64,000 nucleotides of DNA from Trochalopteron elliotii (Eukaryota; Chordata; Aves; Passeriformes; Leiothrichidae), in contig JANPWX010000108.1 of assembly GCA_024734555.1 (NCBI GenBank), forward strand, positions 1,050,566-1,114,565, in the 5' to 3' direction. The number at the start of each line of letters is the position of its first letter. The first letter of the stretch is position 1. Under the pieces are notes generated by a model that did no database searches, had not been told where the DNA came from, and saw only the letters and a program-made list of their open reading frames with translations. Positions 1 through 13,444 of this stretch are shown piece after piece. Made by a program: the position numbers and the translations under genes.

Positions 1-3000
1 TTGCATAGACAAGTTTTAAAGACATATATGCACTTACATATGCTTTAACATATGTATATTGCAAAGGATCAAGCTAAAAGGATACTTAAAATCAGAACTA
101 CACTTCTAGGATTGCTTCATTTAATAAAAAGTAGAAATTGTCAGCCTAATTGCCTTGCTTAAATGTATATTTAGAAGTATATATTCCTCCTTTTTCTTGA
201 AAAGTGGTTCCACCAGATATGTTTAAGAGATACTCCATTCTGGATTTCTGCTGCCTATATTTTCCTCTATGATTCAATGACATAAATAAAGCTTATAATA
301 GGTACTGGTAGGTTACATTTATGGTCGTTTATTTGGGAAAATTACTAAGGACAGTAAGAAGCTTTGACATACCTTGTAAAGGCTTCATTTAAATTGAAAG
401 CCATTTGAATCTATCCAACATCAAATGATTCAGATGCTGTTAAGAGAATGGAAGCTATTTTTAATCCATGTTCAATCTAACAATAGATTTTGTGGCAATT
501 CATTGCTGGTATTTGCACATTTCTGAAGTCTTATCTTTTCAAGCTCTTCTGTCTTAAAAATGTTTCATAGCTATGAAACGTTGCAAATTGTTTGGTTTGG
601 TTATTTTTTTATGCTCTAAACTGGTGTATAGAGGATTGCAAGATTTCAGATGATGCTCCCACAGTGCAACCTGTGTGGGTTGATGTGGTCATGAATGCAC
701 AGCCAACGGCAGGATTTGATCCTAAAAGATTTTTTCCATCTGATTTCATGACAGTGACTTACCTCCATTTAAAATACAAGTATTTTACATACCTCCCTAT
801 TCTACAACTTTACCTGCCATTTTGGATGAGTAATTTCCATCCAGTGGTTTTTGTTCCCATATGGTATTGTAAAACAATTGTAAGGAAACAGATGTCTGAG
901 ATTTCAAACAGCAATTAACTGCTATACTTTACTGACATATATTTCTCATTGTGATAGTGAGAGTTCATTCTTATTGTTGCCAACCTCCGAACATCAGTAT
1001 AATGAAAGTAGTGAAACATCAATCAGTGAAAGGTATGAAAGAAGTGCAAGAAAAAAAAGAGAATGGAATGCAAATCTGTCACAATAGTGAATTTAAGAGA
1101 AATATACTAATTGACTTAAATGGAAAGAGGTTTCATCAATTTTGTTCTAAGTTTATACACCATCCAAAGAGTTTAGGTTGGACTGATGGTTAAGACAATT
1201 TCTAGATGGCTGGGGGCAAGTGGGTCTCCTGTGTGTGACTCTCTCCAGCATGTGCTTATGCAGACCTGATTATCTGTGGCTGGGAGGTGTGGCACTGCCT
1301 TCAAAGCAGCTCCAACAAAAGGGATATTCCTGGCTGCCCCTTAATGCTGTTTCCTGCTCTCTGTCAAATGAGGCTGCAGTGTATTTTATATTTCTTGCAT
1401 GACAAAGCATAAAATGTAGGGTTTATACCACATTATTTTTGTCTACATACAAGGCTAATTGGTTAGGTTTACTTTAATTAAATGCAGTGTAATAAGTCCT
1501 TCTGCAGGACAAATAATCTCATCCTTGTATACATTTCTAAGCAGGTCAAATGATCAGTACATTAGAGACTTCTGTTTCTCTCCAGTGACTATGACAGGTC
1601 TAAGACAATTTGCTTAAATTCATGAATACTCAGCGTGGATCTGTGGAATTTCTGTACTACAAGTCCTTAAGATTTTTGCATTATAGATAATGTATTATTG
1701 ATAGGTTCAGGGTCACACATTTAGAAACAACTGTGGAGATAGCCAAAATATTTCAAGTGATTTAGATTTTTAAAAATCCGGTTCTTGGCTGAGGAGCATA
1801 AAATTCACATAGTACAACAGAAAAATACAAGGAGAAAGAAATATGGAGATGAATATTAAAGTTTCAGTAGTAATGACGTGTGATAACCTTGGATTTATGA
1901 ATTCATTTCAACTGGTTGTGGGCTGAATTTTTTGTTACCTGCCAGCTTTGGTTTAATAGCTATTGCCTTATGGTAGTCTTTTGCACAGAGAAGAGAGGTC
2001 AGAGAAAATAAGTCACTTAGCCTTTCAGAAGTAGCTTTTGTTAGGTGAGAAAGCAGTTACAGCTTTGTGACTTTCTGAAATGCAGTTCCACCAAACAATG
2101 CAGGGTGTATGCTTTTTTGTTTTTTTTTTTTTTTCACAGTCTGCCTCCATTTGTTTGTCATGGCATGCTTCTCAGTGGGGGTTTTCCACCTTATCTCTTC
2201 ACTGACATTTCTGTTTTCTTTCTCTCCACCTTCATTCCCACACACAGTAGTATCTCACTTGCATCTTGATGTGAGCACAGGAAAAAAGATACAGCTTTCC
2301 TTCCAGCATCTCAGTAGGGCTGTCAGTGGCTACTGAGTAGAAGCCATTTGTAGCTGTGGATGTTTCCACAATCTAGACACTGCTTTCTAAGAAGGTGTTT
2401 TGTTTTTCATTTTTTGTGTTTTTTGGGTTTTTTTTTGGTGGGGGGTGATGTTGTTTTTTATTCTGAGAGATAGAATATGTTCAATATGACAGCTATTATG
2501 AATACCCTCTAGTTCTAGAAAATGACTGCTACAGAATTTTACACCTCTGTAACTGAAGGGAAAAATCCTGGCTTTATAGCTCAGCTATACACACTTTTCT
2601 CAGGTAGATCATGTACCCCCTTGATATTGTGTTACTGTGAATTTAGCTAGCATGCGCTAAAATCTTTTTCTGAAATCAGCATATTATGGACAGTCATAAA
2701 AAGAAGGCTTTAGGAGAAAAAGAATATTTTTTAATTCATCAACTAATACTGTTTGAAAACACAAAACAGATTGGGCATACAGAAACCTTCATCTGTAAGA
2801 TCCACATAGCTGCCCTAACACCATTACCAACAGTCAAATTCCTCTAAAATATGAATTTAAATTCATGAAATTAATAAGTCTGATGAATTATTTGTAACAG
2901 TGTACAAAATATTAGCTAGATATTCAGCAATAACCATAACTGGACATATTGCATGTTCCAGTTAATTGCAATTGGTTTTGAACATGCATATTTCAAAAGC

Positions 3001-3748
3001 AAACATTACTTGTACACTTCCAGATTTTTCTGTTAATGAAGCAATAACATTTTAGCAAGAAAGGATAATGAATTTTTAGTACAGAAATACATAACAGCAG
3101 CATTTGAACTGAAGAATCACTTTCTCTGTTCTACTTGAACCACTGCTTCATTTGCTTTAGTAAAAAGAAATATCAGAATTACCTATTAATTGTGCTGATG
3201 CTGTAGAAGAGAAAAGGTCATTTCAGCCTCCCTAGAGAATTATCTATCTTATTCTACCCACTTTTACTAACTATTTAAAGGATTCTGAGCTCTCAAAGTC
3301 CAAAACCAATCTGCTAATACCATAATGAGAAAAAAAAAGAAAAATAACCCAACAATATAATTTCAGTAAATTTCAGTATAATTCTTTGGAAAGCCCTTAA
3401 TATTACCTTGTGTGCCATCTGGGAAATAAATAACTGAGAATTTCAGTGGTGATTAATTAATGATGAGATATCATGGAAGCAAAGAGAAAAGTGGTCACTG
3501 GAAAACAAAGAAAATTTTGCTCTTGTGATAAATAATTGTGATAGTTTCTGTGCATGTTCCCTACTTCCTCAGCTGGAAAACCTCATAGCTTTCTTTGATT
3601 GGTTCTGCTGTTTCTAATAACAGTAAGTGATAACTTCCATTGTGGGCATGCGAGAAGGTAGAAATGACATGTCATAGACTGGACTCTTAAGGCATATGTA
3701 CAGCCCAGCAAGGAGATACAGACACTGAACCACGACCTATATCCTACG
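1..3748. other. AT-rich noncoding DNA, no gene recognised
   Basis: Unique-looking AT-rich sequence. The longest open frame here (592-918, plus) gives a 108-residue translation with no domain, signal peptide or family resemblance that I recognise, so I treat it as chance. Low-complexity parts are a T-run at about 2114-2135 and a T/G-rich stretch at about 2398-2461. A perfect 16-bp palindrome lies at 2851-2866. The part from 1200 to 1400 is somewhat richer in G+C but has no recognised repeat or exon. Confidence 0.7.
2851..2866. repeat. Perfect 16-bp palindrome
   Basis: The sequence ATGAATTTAAATTCAT equals its own reverse complement. It is AT-rich, and such palindromes occur by chance in AT-rich DNA, so the structure is certain but a function is not implied. 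Confidence 0.85.
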
Positions 3749-3914
3749 TGCAGAAACCTACTTTGCAGCGGGTTCTTCCTGGGGGGCTGCTACCGGCAGG
3801 CTGCTTACCCCAGACCAACCGCAACAGTTGTGTGGGCCCCTCAGATCTGCCAGCGGGAAACGTGGGTGAGGCTTTGGAGTGAAGAGCGGGCTTCTGCCGT
3901 GAGTTTGAAAGGTG

Positions 3915-3920
3915 TTTATT
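3915..3920 (-). promoter_or_regulatory. Poly(A) signal (AATAAA) of the LTR
   Basis: The minus strand reads AATAAA within GCACAATAAACACC, about 50 bases downstream of the TATA box. This close TATA-to-AATAAA spacing marks the R region of a retroviral LTR. Confidence 0.6.
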
Positions 3921-3966
3921 GTGCAGCTTCCACGTGCAAAAGGCAAGGCTCGGCCTGTCCTTCTCT

Positions 3967-3974
3967 CTTATATA
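3967..3974 (-). promoter_or_regulatory. TATA box of the 3.7-4.3 kb LTR
   Basis: The minus strand reads TATATAAG, preceded by GGG and followed by a purine-rich stretch, which is a strong core-promoter TATA match. It lies upstream of the LTR poly(A) signal at the spacing usual between U3 and R. Whether it is active cannot be told. Confidence 0.6.
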
Positions 3975-5754
3975 CCCCAGGACATAGCCTGAGGCCACAG
4001 GAGAATTCGGGCCAATGGATGGGGAGGGGTTGGGTGTTCTAGAAGGGGACACTTAGCAAGACAATTGAAGAGGGCAGGTGCTTGAGCACCAGGCCAAATG
4101 GGAGGTGATTTCTCTTCAAGTTTCCAGGGTGGTTGACAAGGGGCTCCCCTCGGGGATATACCAAGGGGATCAGGAGATAGGTGAGAGGATTCAGGAAGGG
4201 ACATACTAACATGATATAAATAAAACACATATAAAACTTTGAAAGGCTTAATCATGCATTGCAACACTTCTTGAGCAAGGTAAGAAAAAGTTTTAATTTT
4301 GTCCCTTGTAACATCTTTAAATTTTGCTGATGTGATAGAGAAACTAGGGGAAATTAGGGTCTCCTTCCTTTAATACACTGTGGAGAAAATCGTACAGACA
4401 ACTGTCTGCAAGACAGATTTTAAGTATATTTTCCCTGCAGAGTTTATAAACAGTAAGTCCAGATAACTATTTCTGCATGGTAGATAACTGGATAGAAGCC
4501 CAATATTTGGTGAAACTAATCACACTACCTATGCTTTTACCCATGCTACACCTTTTCAAGTTTATGGCAGAGAGAAATATCAGCCATTGCAGATCCTACA
4601 GCTCCCATCAAGAACTTTCTCAGTTTCACAGAGCTTTCAATTTCCTACCCCTCTCCCCCCAGACAGTGGAGAAATGCTAGAAGCAGTAGGTAGGAAGCAA
4701 TGTACTGGCAGCTTGTAGGAGTGTGAGATGAGTATGTGATGAAGGGGTGTGGCAGCAGTGTAATGGCAGAAAATCTGAGAAGTGGGAGTCCTTGTGAAAA
4801 AAAAAGAGGTGAACAAAAAACTAGAGCAGGGAAATGCATGCTATATTTAGAATGGTAGCTGAGAAAACACGGGGTGAAATTGTAAAAAGGTATTATGGAG
4901 ACGTGAATCATTGTAGGAGGAGGTGAGTTGAGCAGGAAGACTTACAGAAAACAGTTGGAGGGAAATTTTAAAAGACAAGGAAGAGTTAGCTATCATATAG
5001 ACTAGCTTTTGTATGAGAAATGAGTAAATAAACTAGTAGTTATCAAGCCCAGAAAATAACTGATTTTGGGGAGATACAAAATAAGTCTACACAATGGTCA
5101 GTATTAAGGAGAAGATAGATTATTTCTTTCACTCTTTCAAAAAAGAAGAATTAACTTTTGATGAAGTTAGCAGTATCTGAACTCAAAAAGAAGAAAAAAA
5201 CCCCAGAAGACTTGTGAATTTTTTTTTGTCAGATGATGTCCTTGAAATTAAAAGCTTATATAGACTTGAGAAGAAAAAGTCTGAGGAAGATAATGTCATT
5301 TAAAGTTTCTAATTATGTGGCAACCAGAGGCAGTTCAGCAAATCCACTGAAATGGAAATGTTTGTAGGCTGAGAGAATTCTGGAAGTATCATGTATGCTT
5401 GCTTTGTTTGCATTTCACCTTAGGTATTTGCTTACAGCTATTGCTAGAGAAAGCATACTGAGTTAGATGATCCTTGGCCTGACACAGCATGGTTACTTTA
5501 TTTTCTAAGTAGGGATGAGAAAAAGAAAAAAGGAGAGTGCTACTATAATTCAGAAATAATTATGAAGACAGTATTTAGGAAATACCTTTGTGTCAGAACA
5601 TACACTTAAAAAAATATATGCTTAGGAATTATTATTTTAAAGCAAGTCTCCCAAAGTACATCTGTCTATGGAGAGAATTTCCAAATCAATATCTAACACT
5701 CTCTAAGTAATGGCATGTTCTGTTTGAGAGACTTGTTTTGACTACTATATATGT

Positions 5755-5822
5755 AAAAAAATCCGCCAAACTCAAACCAAGCAACCAAACAAACAAAAAA
5801 AAAAAACCAAACAAAGCAAATC
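5755..5822 (+). repeat. A/C-rich low-complexity tract
   Basis: The plus strand is nearly all A and C, with CCAAAC, AACAAAC and a long A-run. It is one of at least six A/C-rich (plus-strand) tracts in this window, matched by T/G-rich tracts elsewhere that are the same class in the other orientation. Confidence 0.8.
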
Positions 5823-7169
5823 TTTCCTTAATAATATTTTATTTCATTTAACCTAACTGGAAAAGATTTATCTGAAATCTGTTTTGATGTCAGGGAAATT
5901 AGGCTTGTGCCAGTTAACTCAAGAGGCTGTTGTACAATGGTTTAGCTCAGACAAAGCCTTCTAAAACCACCACGTCATAAAAAGGCCAAAGGCCATGCCA
6001 CTCTTTTGTATGGCCTTCCATCAAACTGTGTTTATGGACACCCAAAAGCTGAGCTCTTGGAGAGCACAGTAGGGGTCTTAGAGGTGTGTGTGCCTGTCAG
6101 TGCAATGAGAGACATATCAAACATCTGCTTTCTTTCATTTATTGAGACTGATAGGTGCATTTTAAATAATTTTGTACTCGGAAAAAGTGATGAATAGCTT
6201 AAGAAGTGTGATATGCACACAATAGAAGTGCCGTGCTCAGGTAGCCGTGCAAATAGCTGTACAGGAAGCAGCTTAATCTTCCTTAGTAATGCCTGAAAGG
6301 ATGGTGACATCCATCAAATAAGGTATAATTGCCTTTCTCTAATAAAAGTGAGTATTACAATTATCTTAATATAATGGATCCAGAAATATCTTAAATCTGC
6401 CAGATTAATAAACAAACAAGCTCAGCATAGTGGCCAGACAAGAGGTCAGATAGTGTTGCCCTGAGGTTAATTGGAGTTTTTCTACTGAATTAAATTAGGT
6501 AAGTGTTCAGAAGAAAATGCTTGGACTTTCCTGAAAGGCTTCCTTTCAGTGAAGGGAAGGTGAACATAAGCAAGCTTTGGTTACATATTATGTCCAAGGC
6601 ACAATTTTTTTCTTGCAGCTTTAATCCATAAACCAAACCTCACTCTTTTGCTTCTCTTATCTTTACAACCATTCTTATCTACAATCTATCAGTAATACAC
6701 TTTAAACAGCCAGTACTGAAAAGGAACTAGACTCTCTCTCTCTGGTTTTTATTCTGGGGTGTTGCTTTTGTCCAGACAGCAGGCAAAAAATGACATCTCA
6801 CAACCTCTGTCTTGCAAACTGTAGTCAAAAGACTGTATTATGTTTATTGACAAATTCTTTCTTGCTGATTACCTGTGACTTCTTCTGCATCATTTGGACA
6901 GTGAACAACTTGGCGTCATTAAAAACTTCATCATTCATTAGGTAGGATAGACAGGAAAAAAACAGTGTTAGGAATTAATATCAGTGTTAATTAAACTTTA
7001 TTCTGTTGTCCATCTAGTGTAATAGTTACTCTATCCTTTGCCAATTTAAATTTCATCCTAATGATATCTACCCACCTAGATGAAATCCACAGTACTGGAC
7101 AAAGTGCTGGGTCATACTGGAGCTGTTACTTAGCTTTCAAAACCTTGTATATAAATTTAAATACATTTA

Positions 7170-7186
7170 TGTGTGTGTGTGTGTGT
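7170..7186. repeat. (TG)8 dinucleotide microsatellite
   Basis: About eight uninterrupted TG units sit just before a purine-rich stretch of GAAGAAAG-type repeats (7193-7222). It is a candidate length-variable locus. Confidence 0.85.
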
Positions 7187-10100
7187 TCAGGAAAAGAAGA
7201 AAGGAAGAAAAAGAAGAAATTAAGAATGCAGAAACAAGTAAGCAGTAGTACTTTCTTAAAACTCTTACTCCTAAACCCATATTTAACCATGTCAATAAAA
7301 ATGATTTAAACTCTAAAAATGAGGCCAGTGGAGAATTGCAGGTGCTTAACAGTTCAAAAATTGGATCTGGAATATAAAAACCTAACATCTAGAAATCAAA
7401 TCTGAAAATTTTTTTTAGCTCTGCTCATGGCCACAGAGCCTGTTTTTTTCGTCATGTGACTTTTCATTCCATTCTTACATGTTTATATATAACAAAGAAA
7501 AGGAGCTCAAAAGCTTAATCAAGAACAGGAAATATGGTTATGAATTGAATCATAAAATGCCAGTGTCAGCATAAGTTTTATTTTTGTTATTGATTATGTG
7601 AATCATAATGTACCTTGAATGTAAAACTATGGGGGATTTTTTACAGTATTGCTGGTTTCAACATATATTTCTGGAAAGTGTTCTCATTTGCTACAAAAAT
7701 TAATGCAAGGCACAGATAAAATGACATTTAATTTAGAGAGGAAAATACCCTAGGAGAATCCAGTTATATTTTTCTTAATAATTTTTTATTTACTTTTTCT
7801 TTTAACTAGTGTCAGTTTTACTTACTAGTAAGTATGTCTCAAAAGGCTAAGACAGTTCAGTTAAAATGTTGAGATGCTCATTCAAATTTTTGATTTGTTT
7901 TCTCATAGGCTGTCACCAATTGGAAGTTTCCTTCTTTTCTCTCTCTCATTTCAGAGCTGATAGTTTATTAGAAACAGAATTTTTTGTGGAAACGTAGCAG
8001 CTTTGATAGAAACAAACAAGCTATCAAACAACAGCTTTTGTTAAGAGATCTTTTGACAAGGTGGTAGAACTTTCTGTCAAGTTACATCTTGAAAATAACA
8101 CCCATTTCCCCTTTAAATAGAGAAGAATTAAAGGTTTTCTCCCACCCCCTCCCCTGCCTCCCCATTTGAAATAGATGGTCCAGGTCCATTCTGTTTTCAA
8201 ATTTACAGAGTTAAGATTTGACTGTAAGTAACACAAACATCAGGGTCTTTGGGGGTTAGAGTGTTTTCTTTTAATTATTTTCATATATGATAAACAAACC
8301 AAAAAAAGAATTCAAATTGATAGGTCTTGAGTTCATCAAAACATTAAAGAGAAAACAAACAAACACACTTCCACCCTTGCCAAGTTTTGAATTTTCCTGG
8401 GAAAGGAAATCTATATCCTTATCAGCCCAAATCTAGACTTTTCTGCTCCAAACTGAATAAACCACATACCAGCTACTGCTTATATGTTTTCAGTAACTTA
8501 TAAACCCCTAGAAGATTTGGAATAGCTCATGGTAGCAGACATAGGAAAGCTTAAAGTGCCACTCTACTTGTTCATTGATTTAAGTCTTCTGCCTACAATT
8601 CATTTGAGGGAAAAGCTGAAGGGGAAAAAAAGGAAAGTGATAAGAATGATTCAAGAGAACCAGTAGCTATGCATATCCATAGTAACTGCATGTGTGTATA
8701 TATATCTCATAGGTATATATTTAAGTATTTCATAATAATATATATACACTTTACTCTTTAGGGTCTGGGAAATAGCAGTTAGAAAGAAAGAGAAAAGCTT
8801 ATATCCATACCAGAACTGTAGTGAGACATTTTGGGCACTTTGATTGCTGGCTTGATGTCTTTTCCCCTTCTCTTCCATGAATCCCCCTCTCTCCCCTCAT
8901 ACACCCTGGCAACTTACACTTGGTGCTGAAACAACCTGCAGCCTCTTGGGCCAGAGGGCTCCGGTATTTGTACAATTATTTGTCAGTGTTTTACCTCACC
9001 CTTACAGTGGCCATGTGTGGGACTTCCACTGAAGAATTCATGAAGGAGATGGAGCCCGTGGTTGGGGAGAATTCTGTGTGAAGAGGGAGAAAGAAGAGAA
9101 TGACAAGTGTTATTAAGTCCCTGGAGATTCAAAGGAAGTAAATCCAGTGTTCTTCATACTATGAGCAGTTCTCTGTATTTTTCAGTCAGGAATTGTGCCA
9201 CTGGCAAAATAATTAAAGAAAGGAGCTCCTTTGCAGTTATGTCTTTTTCTTCTTATCTAAGCAGCACCAAGAGTACCACAGATCCAATATGAGATGTGAC
9301 ATAGAAAGTAAAAAGAAAGGAAGGAAGGAAAGTGTCCCTAGTTATGAATATACTTCCAGTGCTCTATTCACAGCATGAAAAAGAGGGCTAAGAAGATAAC
9401 AAAGTCTGTGATGAAGTGCAGCAAGCTTGAACTGCTGCATGCAGAATGTGAGTGGAGACAGCCATTAATAACTCTTTCAGACTCTTAAGAGCTGCAACCC
9501 AAATATTATTAATATACTTCTAATTGCCATTCAAGGGAGGTGGCACAGCATCTTCAGGGAAGTCCAGCTTCACTCTGTGATCATGAAGAGCCTGAGTCTT
9601 GGGAGTAGGTATTTAGGCAGGAAGGGACCAAGATGTTTTTGTTCCAGATGGAAGTAGAGGAGCCCAAAGCATTTTTTTTTCCTTTAAGTTGTACAATGAA
9701 CTACACGAGATCCATGTTTTTAGATCTAGCTGTATCACTAGATAGCCATTAGAGAGCAGAGCTCTATTTTGAGTGGTGAAATTAGAGGAAAATCTCCTTC
9801 ATGATCCCCATCCATTTGATGCAGTATAAGTAGCTGTTATTTCTCTGTTTGCTACATCTTCACACTCCAGTGCTTCCCAAACCCCATTAATTTACCTGGC
9901 TGCTGTGCTTCTGCTTGTCCTGTCCAACATTCACAGACAGAGCTGTTACTGTCCTCAGACCACCCAAGCTGCTCCACAGCTGACACACTTGCACTCTTCA
10001 CTTAAAAGAATAAGAATTCATTGGTTAATTGGTTGATCAGCGGATAGACAGCTCAGCTTGGCAAATAATTTCCAAGGATTTATCTGATACATAGGGGCAG

Positions 10101-13100
10101 CTCAACTTTCTACTCCAAAGACACCAGGCAACAGCCCCTTCACGGGCTGACTGATGGGTCTAGTGTTAATCTAAATCTCCTGTCTAATGAAAATTTTCTA
10201 TATTTGGAAGAAGGATGGGAGAGCCAAGCATCTCTTTCTATAGCATTCCTTTTATTCTGGGGAGACACCACTCCTGTGAATAGTGTATGGCCCATCCACA
10301 GCACGGAAAATAGGAGCTTGGCCATTTCCCAGCAAAAACTCTGTGACTCCTTAATATCTTTTTATCCACTTTTATTTTCTCAAATGTATGGATGGCAAAG
10401 GGGAATGTTCCTGCTTTATCTCAAGAAGCCTCTGACAAAAAAGAAAAGTACGAAAGTGTAATTACTAATGATGTAACTATTGTGCATCTGTTCCCTTTTG
10501 ATCTCATCTGACAGTGAGAAGCACAAACCACCCTTGCTGGGAAAGACTGGATGCTGAGGTGATCTGCACTCCTTCAGATCACTCCTCCCAGATACTGAAA
10601 TACATGAGCAGTAGCTGCTCACTTCAAAGAAGCATTTGGGACACAAGGGCCTTTCTTTCAGTCTGCTCTGCAAAAGTCTTTAGCAGCTTATACTAGATGA
10701 GAGATAGTGTAGACATGCAGCAGCTCTGTGTGACTCATCACTCACACCTTGGAAAAACATTTTGAAAACAACATTGAATCTGCTGTCAGTCATAATCCAT
10801 ACAGACCACATGCACTAACTAGAAAAATGAAAATTACAAGATTAGTCATTTGGTCTCCTTCCATTCAAAGTGTTACAACAGTAAAGGTATTGTTTTACTA
10901 GCTTAAATTACCTTAATATTAAGTAAAGATAAGATGAAAACTTGCCTCTCTGTACTGGATAGTCTCTTTCCTGTGCATATTATTGATGTACTGTATGTAT
11001 ATTGAATTGTCTAAGAGAAGAGTAAACCAAATAATTTAGCACTTTGATCACTGAAAAAAAAACAAAACCAAGAGAGTCTTGAGCCTTCCTTGTATTGTGT
11101 ATTACTATCCAAATTTTGAACATATTATAAATTTATGTTTTCAATTAGTGCTTAGAACAATGAAGTGCATATGTAGAATTCAAGAAATATTATATGCAAA
11201 ATTATACAGACTCTCTTGGCTCACTGTGTTACACAGTAATTTGGATCTATAACTACACTAATGTAATATTTTCGTGTTTTATACTTCTGTGCTAATATTT
11301 AGAATCAAAGGTGTATAAGAATAAAATAAAATTATTTATGCTGTAATGAGATAAACATCATAATTGCAAATAACTTGCAAAGTCCGACATTAATTTACTT
11401 TTAACTTTTTAAACTTCTATTTGGATTTCAGTAAAATTCTTACAATAAGGAAATATCAGACTGGCCAATCTGCAAAGTAGGCAGGGTGACTTTTGAGAGC
11501 TATTATAATATGCCACATTTTGAATGTTTTTCAGTTTTAAAAGCCAGTATCTACATTATTCTGTTAGACACATACACAGCTACAAAGAGGTGGAAAAATC
11601 TGGGAATTCTTCATCTTTTCTTCCATTTTTTATTTTTTTAAAATAATAAAGTATTAAAATACATATAAAAATAAAACATTACATTTCTTTTAAATGGATA
11701 TGAACAGATTCTTATCACTTTACTTAGACAATCAATTGCATTTATAAGTAACAGTTTCCAACTTGCTTTCCAGACTATCTGAAAATGAGAGCATCTGAAA
11801 ATATAACATGGATTTATGTCCTCATAACTCAAGAAGGCAAACATCTAAACATGGGTTAGTCATAAATTTTGTGTTTATATCAGTAGAAAAAAAGTATATA
11901 CCTAGTGGAGGGGGGGTTCAGATGACCTGCATTAGAGGCTTTTCTCAAGATGAGATAAATCCTTGCCTGGAGCTGCATATCTCCAGCTATTGCCTGTAGA
12001 GAGAAAAAAAGTCCTCTAAGGTTCACAACCTTAAGTTTATACATTCTATCTCAACTCATGCAACATTTGAATCCTTTCTAGAGAAAGTGGATATCTTGCT
12101 ATTTGCTGCCAAGTTCAGTAAGGAAACTTGACCAACTGAGTTCCCACATGAAATGTTCACAACAGCTTATTCTGAAGTTCCATAAGATTCAAGAAATTCT
12201 CTCTTTCAGAAACAAGCCATTAGGGCCTTAAATTCAGAGTTCAGAAACATTCCTCCAAAACAAATTCAGAAATTCAGAAACAGGCCAGCATGGTTGCAGC
12301 TGTGTTGCAAAATGACTTCCTCTGCCCCACATTCTTTGGAAGGTTTCAATGGGTTTCTGGGATTAATCATTCTTTACCTGTTCATTTTTAATTTGCTGAA
12401 GGTGACTGGCTTCAATGGAACAATGCCAGAACAAGGCTTATGTGGACTTTAACATTTTTCAATGAAACTTGTTCTTACATTGGTATCTGCTTAACTGCTT
12501 AATTGGTATTATACTGAATATCTGCTGATTTTCATAGGTATTCATTGTCAAGAGAAAAGCACATCAGAAAGCATGGTGGAGAAATATTAGAAAAAAACCA
12601 AAAACTGTAGCCATGAATAAATGGTCAGCAAATGCCTCTGAACCCAACAAATGCTGCTAGGAACTTATAGCACATTTCCATTTTCAAAACACAAGCTGAA
12701 GAAATGCATGCAGAGGCATTGGCATACCTGAGACATTGTTATGGCTACCTTTCTCAGCAGAGTTTAACACAGATCTGTTTCTGTAAGACTTTTGGGAGGA
12801 AAACAATATATTTCTAAGTGAGACAGCAAAAGTTGCACCTTTCACTACTGTCATGGAATGATAATGGTGAGTGAAAAAGCAGAGACATTTTTTCAGCCTT
12901 TTCAGATTATGTTTTTAGTGGCTTTTTCTTTATTTAACAACAATAATTTAAGAGTACTTAACCATTCATATTGGGTTTTTTCTGATTTTAGATTTGTGAA
13001 CTTTAAAAACAGTTTCCAAACCAGTTTGTTACACCTAGGAAATTTTCAGAAACTGAGGAATGGAAGGAGTTGGGCAGGATAAAATCACTTTCTGTTTTTC

Positions 13101-13421
13101 TAAGTCTAACAGAATGACCCCAAGCATTATCTAATTTAAAATTTTTGTTCCTTTTTCTGAATAGAGGTGCCTATTGAAGGTGAGATAAAGAGATGTGCAC
13201 TTCAACAAAGAGAAGAAAGGTAATATGATGATTATACATGGCCAGCTGTGGAAAATGTCTTTCTTTGCATATGATGTGGTTCAATTGTGCAAGGTACTCC
13301 CCTGGTAGTCTCTTTAGTCTGTGAATCTTTAGTCTTCTGTGGAGACTGCTTTTTGTCAGTCATTCCCTGATAAAAGGAAGTCTTATATTGCTGAGTGACA
13401 GTTTTAGGCTCTTTATCTTAC

Positions 13422-13444
13422 ATAATAATAATAATAATAATAAT
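13422..13444. repeat. (ATA)7 trinucleotide microsatellite
   Basis: Seven uninterrupted ATA units followed by AT. It is a simple repeat flanked by non-repetitive AT-rich sequence. Confidence 0.9.

Larger units (their letters stand above)
3749..4314 (-). mobile_element. Solo LTR of an endogenous retrovirus (old copy)
   Basis: Read on the minus strand, this 566-bp segment has the order expected of a retroviral LTR. It begins TGTTACAAGG, carries a long U3-like part, then a TATA box (TATATAAG, 3967-3974), then a poly(A) signal AATAAA about 50 bases further on (3915-3920), then a C/G-rich U5-like part ending in TGCA. The segment is much richer in G+C than its flanks. No gag, pol or env frame and no tRNA primer-binding site is visible next to it, so it is a solo LTR. 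The bases flanking the proposed ends do not form a target-site duplication, so one or both ends may be a few to tens of bases off. Minus-strand open frames inside it are chance frames through the LTR. The family is not identified; assignment as an LTR rests on the ordered signals. Confidence 0.75.

Noticed and set aside
592..918. 108-codon plus-strand open frame
   Set aside because: The aromatic-rich, low-information translation has no family resemblance and looks like chance in AT-rich DNA.
2005..2040. AAGTCACTTAGCC, resembling the core of ancient MIR SINEs
   Set aside because: The match covers only about 15 bases and does not continue into the rest of the SINE.
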